Positions 6,431-10,044 of a stretch of DNA of 10,044 nt are shown here, piece after piece. Each line of letters begins with the position of its first letter. Position 1 is the stretch's first letter. This stretch comes from a halophilic archaeon J07HX64 (GTDB lineage Archaea; Halobacteriota; Halobacteria; Halobacteriales; Haloarculaceae). The stretch lies in the NCBI GenBank assembly GCA_000416085.1, contig KE356579.1:1547241-1557284 (forward strand), read 5' to 3'. A model generated the notes under the pieces. The model saw only the letters and a program-made list of their open reading frames with translations. It did no database searches and was not told the origin of the DNA. Position numbers and translations under genes: made by a program.

Positions 6431-9244
6431 CTACTCCTGTCGGGCCCAGAACCGCTCGACTGCCGCCCCGGTCTCACCCGGTTCGACGACGGTGAACTCC
6501 CGTTGTTGCTGGGGTGAGAGGAAGCGACGACAGTTCCTGTCCGGGGAGGAGCCGTACCGCTCGTCTGCGAGGATTCGAACACCGGCCTCCTCGGTCCCGC
6601 GGATGACCCGTCCGGCCGACTGTCGGACCTTCCGGGTCGAGGGGATCAGATGGGCCGCCTCCAGACCACCTGTTGACTCGATCGCCTGTTTGTACGCCAG
6701 TTCCACGGCCGTTATTTCCGGGCTCGGGGGGACCCGCGGGACGCCGACGCTGAGACACGTGTGGAGTTTCTCCCCGTCAAAGTCGACACCCTCGGTGATG
6801 GTGCCGCGCAGACTCGTGCAGAGCACGGCGTCCCCGTCGGCAAAGAATGCCCCCAACAGTTCGTCGGTCTGGTCTGCCGAACTGGTTTTATCGAGCAGGT
6901 GGCGTTTCTCTGTCGGCACCCCCTCGAGGAACTCGTATGCCCAGGCTGCCTCGTCGTAACTCGGCATCGCGACGAGGATGTTTCCCTCGGTCTGTGCGAC
7001 CTGTCTGATGAGCGCCGCGTATCTCGCACGGGTGTCGGTCATCAGTTCGGGGTCGTACACGTCGTTACTGCCACGATTTTTGCTGGTGAACTTCGGGAGG
7101 TCGGCCACCAGAGACAGCCGGTTCTCCGGGGGGAATCGGAGCGGAAAGCGGTCGAACGTGGTCGACCGGGTCTCGTGTCCGGCGACCATCTCGTCGGTGA
7201 TACCGTTCGCCCGGACTGGCGTCATGCTGCTCTCGTCCTGGGTTTCCTCGTCGAGTGCGCCAGGCCGTGGCACCGCGTCGACACCGATCGCCTCGCGAAA
7301 CGGCTCTGCCGGTCGGAGGGTTGCGCTCATCAGGACACCCCCGCCGAGTTCGGCAAAGACACGCCGCAGTTCGCGCCGTGGAATGCAGTTGAACAGTCGA
7401 AGCTCCGGCGTCCACTGCCGCACCCACTCCGGGTAGCGGTCCGGGATGGAGTCCTTCGTCGATGGCTGTACACGAGCCTCGGGGTGATAGACCGCTCGGG
7501 GAGTCTCGGCCCACTGTCGAAGGAACCTCCCGACCTCGCTGCTCTGTGGTGTCCGGTCGTGGACGCCACGCTCTGCCAGTGTCTCGTAGACGCTCTCGAC
7601 TGCCCCCATGACCGACTCCGCCCGCTGGAGTACCGCCGGCGAGAGCGTGTCGTGGGCCTCGATTGCGTCCGTCAACCGGTCACCCCATTCGGGATGCTCC
7701 GGTGCCGCCATCGGTCGGGTCTTTGCCTCTCTGGATTCCGGGTCGGCCCTGCCGGTACGTCTGCCGAGTTTGATACCCTCGATACCCTCACACGCGTCGA
7801 GTAACTCCTGCCGGGCGACAGTTAGTGCCTCCTCGACCGCGATGAGGTCCTCGGATTCGAACCCATCGGCTGCTATCCCCAGTTGCTGTCTGGCTATCTC
7901 CTTTGCCGCCCGTGCGTCCGTGCGAGACAGTCCGGGTGTCGGGCTCTCACTGAGGTTCCCGGTCGCGTAGTAGCGTGCGAACTTGACATCGTTGAGAGCT
8001 CTGTCCAGCGTGTAGAGGTCCAGTGACGTGGAGAGTCCGTCGCGGCTCCTCGCCTCTAGCTGGTGTGCCTCGTCGACCACAGCGATTGTCTGCTCGTCGA
8101 GCAGCCCCAGTTTACCGTCGGTCAGACGGCGGGTCTCCGGGTCGACGAGATGGTTGTAGTTGCCGAGAATGACCTCGGCCTCTCCCGCGAGGATTCCCAT
8201 CAGTTCGTGCGGACACCGCCCGTCGGCGACGGCCGCGCTGAACAGCGCGTCCCGGTCGACAACGTGGTCCGGCGCATCCGCGAACCTGAAGCCGGGACCC
8301 TGCGACCCTGCGAGCGCGGCCGCGTAGAACGGGTCGAACCGGCCCTGCAGGTTCTCCGGAAGCTGGTTGTATGCGGTTTCCTGCAGTCGGTCCGTGTCGA
8401 CGAGTTCCGAGGAGTGTGGCACGTGCTCCGGGTACGGGGTCTCGACACCGTCTATCTCTAACCTGTCGTACTCACCACCACGGGGCGGGGTCAGGTTCGA
8501 GACGAGAATCCTGACCGCGCGGGCTCTGTGCGGGTCGTACCGGCGCTCCTCTCTGTCCTGTTCGGCAGTTTTGCTCGCATCCGACCAGTCGTACCCGGCC
8601 TTCGAGTGTGGTGGCGGGTCCAGTTTGTCCGGCCAGTCGAGTGGAATGTCGCTACCGAATCTGATCACCGCCGCAGTCGTCGCCCGGAGGTCGTCGATAT
8701 CCTCACGACTGTCGGTACCCGGCAGGTCGGTGTTGTTGATAGCCCGCATATCCCCCTGTCCCCGCAGGACGACAGTTCGTATCGGCTCGGCACTGTCCGG
8801 CAGCGTCGCGTTGATGCCACGCAGTTCACCGATGAACTGCTGTAACTGCTGTTTCACCGGCGTCACGACCACGGTCCGGTCGTACGCCGGGAACTCCTCG
8901 GTACCAGGTGTCCGGTCGGCCAACTGGTCGGGGTCGCGCATCGCGTGGACACTCGCCGTTACCGCCGCCAGTGTCTTACCGGTCCCACAGGCCCCCTCCT
9001 TTAGATAGTAATCACGGGTGGCGAGTGTGTCGAGAAACGATTCGATCGCAACACGCTGGTCGTCGTATATCGTGCCGTAGCGAAAGTACCGGCTCCACTC
9101 TGCGTCGATCTCCTCGATATCGATCCTATCCACCGTCTGCCGGGTCGGTCCATCGTCTCTCTGTCCCGCGTCCGTCGGCGGTACCTCCGCCAGTGAAACC
9201 GGTGATGGAGGACGGGAGGACGACCCTCTCTCTGAGGGAGGCAT
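6431..9244 (-). CDS. XPD/DinG-type superfamily 2 DNA helicase lacking most Fe-S cysteines
   Basis: A 937-residue ATP-dependent helicase of the Rad3/XPD/DinG group, enzymes that usually unwind DNA 5' to 3' in repair. Motifs run in order: a Q-motif-like YDDQRVAIESF (60-70), Walker A EGACGTGKT (83-91), motif Ia TVVVTPVKQQ (124-133), DEAH box VVDEAHQLE (389-397), motif III MSATL (639-643), motif IV NILVAMPSY (755-763), motif V RGTITEGVDF (813-822) and motif VI QSAGRVIRG (875-883). The ATPase core is complete. Between Walker A and the DEAH box, where XPD relatives carry four Fe-S cysteines, only Cys344 (RCPHE) follows the P-loop Cys; sites that look equivalent read GDMR (164-167) and FDPFY (303-307). 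Residues about 400-610 occupy the Arch-domain position. It is longer than a typical archaeal XPD. The ATG at 9244 precedes a Pro/Ser-rich tail of about 40 residues. Gene function in vivo is unknown; repair or replication support is inferred from the family. Confidence 0.93.
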   Translation of the reverse strand: MPPSERGSSSRPPSPVSLAEVPPTDAGQRDDGPTRQTVDRIDIEEIDAEWSRYFRYGTIYDDQRVAIESFLDTLATRDYYLKEGACGTGKTLAAVTASVHAMRDPDQLADRTPGTEEFPAYDRTVVVTPVKQQLQQFIGELRGINATLPDSAEPIRTVVLRGQGDMRAINNTDLPGTDSREDIDDLRATTAAVIRFGSDIPLDWPDKLDPPPHSKAGYDWSDASKTAEQDREERRYDPHRARAVRILVSNLTPPRGGEYDRLEIDGVETPYPEHVPHSSELVDTDRLQETAYNQLPENLQGRFDPFYAAALAGSQGPGFRFADAPDHVVDRDALFSAAVADGRCPHELMGILAGEAEVILGNYNHLVDPETRRLTDGKLGLLDEQTIAVVDEAHQLEARSRDGLSTSLDLYTLDRALNDVKFARYYATGNLSESPTPGLSRTDARAAKEIARQQLGIAADGFESEDLIAVEEALTVARQELLDACEGIEGIKLGRRTGRADPESREAKTRPMAAPEHPEWGDRLTDAIEAHDTLSPAVLQRAESVMGAVESVYETLAERGVHDRTPQSSEVGRFLRQWAETPRAVYHPEARVQPSTKDSIPDRYPEWVRQWTPELRLFNCIPRRELRRVFAELGGGVLMSATLRPAEPFREAIGVDAVPRPGALDEETQDESSMTPVRANGITDEMVAGHETRSTTFDRFPLRFPPENRLSLVADLPKFTSKNRGSNDVYDPELMTDTRARYAALIRQVAQTEGNILVAMPSYDEAAWAYEFLEGVPTEKRHLLDKTSSADQTDELLGAFFADGDAVLCTSLRGTITEGVDFDGEKLHTCLSVGVPRVPPSPEITAVELAYKQAIESTGGLEAAHLIPSTRKVRQSAGRVIRGTEEAGVRILADERYGSSPDRNCRRFLSPQQQREFTVVEPGETGAAVERFWARQE

Positions 9245-9255
9245 ATTGGACAGTG

Positions 9256-9262
9256 TAGTATA
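9256..9262 (-). promoter_or_regulatory. TATA-like box upstream of the helicase
   Basis: On the minus strand TATACTA lies with its centre about 15 bp before the helicase ATG at 9244. It matches a TATA box well, but usual archaeal spacing would put the transcription start about 11 bp inside the called gene. Either the real box lies further upstream (for example the A-rich stretch opposite 9270-9283) or translation starts later. No in-frame ATG lies nearby, so I keep the called start. Confidence 0.3.
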
Positions 9263-9376
9263 CCAGTCGGTTTGACTCTTTGGACGGGGATATCTGTCAG
9301 CCCGACTGACTATACGGTGGTGTCTGTCTGGATCGCACCCGAGGCAGTGATACCCTCGCGCTCACCCGGTGGCGGC

Positions 9377-9502
9377 GTGTCGAGCGCCGACACCGACAGC
9401 ATCTTGGGGTAATCGTTTCGATAACAGGACACGAGGGAAGCTCTGAACACCGAGACACACGGGTGCACCGACAGTCGACGAGGCTCTCGGTGTCGACACC
9501 GA
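9377..9502. repeat. Two related GTGTC/GACAC dyads between oxidase and helicase
   Basis: A perfect 16-bp palindrome, TCGGTGTCGACACCGA, lies at 9487-9502, just 15 bp past the oxidase stop. About 110 bp away, GTGTCG-N5-CGACAC (9377-9393) uses the same half-site, and the right arms share the 10-mer CGACACCGAC (9388-9397 and 9494-9503). Another dyad, GTCAG-N5-CTGAC, lies at 9296-9310. They may be binding sites acting on the helicase, processing or termination signals after the oxidase, or chance. The 273-bp gap (9245-9517) otherwise holds no gene I can support. Confidence 0.45.
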
Positions 9503-9517
9503 CCGCCGGGCCGGTGA

Positions 9518-10044
9518 TCACCGGGTGTCGTGGTCCTGCTGGCCGGCGGAGGTGTCATCATCGGACGAGGGGAGTACCTCCATCGGTCGCATCATGTCGT
9601 GGTCCTCGTGTTCGAGCATGTGACAGTGCCACATGTACCTGCCCGTCTGGTCGTTGAACAGTCCGTCGTACTCGCCAAAGTGGACGAGTAGGTGTGCCAC
9701 GTCGCCCGGGTCGACAGAGACGACATCGTTCCACCCCCGTTCGGACGGTTCCGGGTCCCGGAGCGTCTCCGGGTCGATACTGTCGTCTGCGGGGTCGTAG
9801 TCGATAGACTGCCGTCCGAGCACCTGGAAGTGGATGAGATGGAGGTGGATCGGGTGTGTCATTCCGGTCAGATTAGCAACACTCCAGAGCTCGGTCTCAC
9901 CCACAGTCGGGGTTTCTGTCGGGGGGTCGGCGAGTCTGTTTCCGGACGGATTGTCCGCGGACCCGAGCAGGGGCATCGGCCGTCCGTAGTCGTCACTCGA
10001 CTGTACCAGCGGCAGGTACCGCCTGTTGTCGACCGCATCGAACG
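9518..10044 (-). CDS. Multicopper oxidase, CotA/laccase-like, C-terminal part (5' end outside window)
   Basis: The visible 174 residues are the C-terminal cupredoxin domain of a multicopper oxidase, an enzyme that oxidises phenols, metals or similar donors and reduces oxygen to water. Copper ligands are clear: HPIHLH (visible residues 63-68), whose three His serve the type 1 and trinuclear centres, and HCHMLEHEDHDMM (139-151), with type 1 Cys140, His145 and axial Met150 plus the two flanking His. The spacing and the EHEDxDMMRPM ending closely follow Bacillus CotA, as does SERGWNDVVSVDPGDV (100-115). The protein ends in an acidic, probably disordered tail. The frame stays open to the window edge, so the other cupredoxin domains and any Tat signal cannot be seen. 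Related haloarchaeal laccases are secreted; secretion here is inferred. It is codirectional with the helicase but 273 bp away, probably a separate transcript. Confidence 0.93.
   Translation of the reverse strand, partial: FDAVDNRRYLPLVQSSDDYGRPMPLLGSADNPSGNRLADPPTETPTVGETELWSVANLTGMTHPIHLHLIHFQVLGRQSIDYDPADDSIDPETLRDPEPSERGWNDVVSVDPGDVAHLLVHFGEYDGLFNDQTGRYMWHCHMLEHEDHDMMRPMEVLPSSDDDTSAGQQDHDTR

Noticed and set aside
6761..7804. 347-residue plus-strand open frame inside the helicase
   Set aside because: It overlaps helicase motifs on the other strand and its translation resembles no protein; a codon-bias shadow.
9224..9238. CCCTC-N5-GAGGG dyad at the helicase start
   Set aside because: It lies within the first codons of the helicase in a low-complexity Ser/Arg/Pro stretch, and a 5-bp stem there is expected by chance.
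9297..9561. Minus-strand open frames past the oxidase stop
   Set aside because: They are in other frames, rich in Arg, Cys and Ser, and overlap the palindromes; no sign of coding or of a frameshifted oxidase tail.

Overview
The window looks like haloarchaeal (class Halobacteria) DNA. It is GC-rich, and its convincing proteins are strongly acidic (Asp/Glu-rich, few Lys). None of the visible starts has a close Shine-Dalgarno sequence, and one start has a TATA-like box at the spacing of a leaderless haloarchaeal promoter. No tRNA, rRNA, CRISPR array, transposase or integrase was recognised.

Layout, left to right. Positions 1-596 hold no gene I can support, but they contain many short inverted repeats and four of the five CTAG tetranucleotides in the window. 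A small winged-helix regulator follows (597-1028, +), then about 400 bp of G-rich non-coding DNA. Next is a complete ABC exporter half-transporter with fused membrane and ATPase domains (1438-3330, +), then a 143-residue protein of unknown function (3413-3844, +). That protein ends 8 bp from the convergent stop of a large, mostly helical unknown protein (3853-5613, -). The unknown protein diverges across a ~100 bp spacer from a Cys-rich HNH-type protein (5713-6282, +). The HNH gene converges on a large XPD/DinG-type superfamily 2 helicase (6431-9244, -). Upstream of the helicase on the same strand lies the C-terminal part of a CotA/laccase-like multicopper oxidase (9518-10044, -), whose 5' end is outside the window.

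How the genes may work together. The regulator and exporter are adjacent and codirectional, so the regulator could control the exporter; this is inference only. The helicase and HNH protein are both nucleic-acid enzymes by sequence and lie tail to tail, with the helical unknown protein next to them. A shared repair or defence role is possible but unproven. The multicopper oxidase appears unrelated.

Most worth a second look: (i) the helicase keeps all its ATPase motifs but has only one cysteine in the region where XPD-family enzymes carry four iron-sulfur cysteines; (ii) the CTAG- and dyad-rich stretch upstream of the regulator, a possible structured RNA or regulatory region; (iii) the unrecognised 586-residue protein beside the HNH protein and helicase. 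I found no clear evidence of a complete new multi-gene system.
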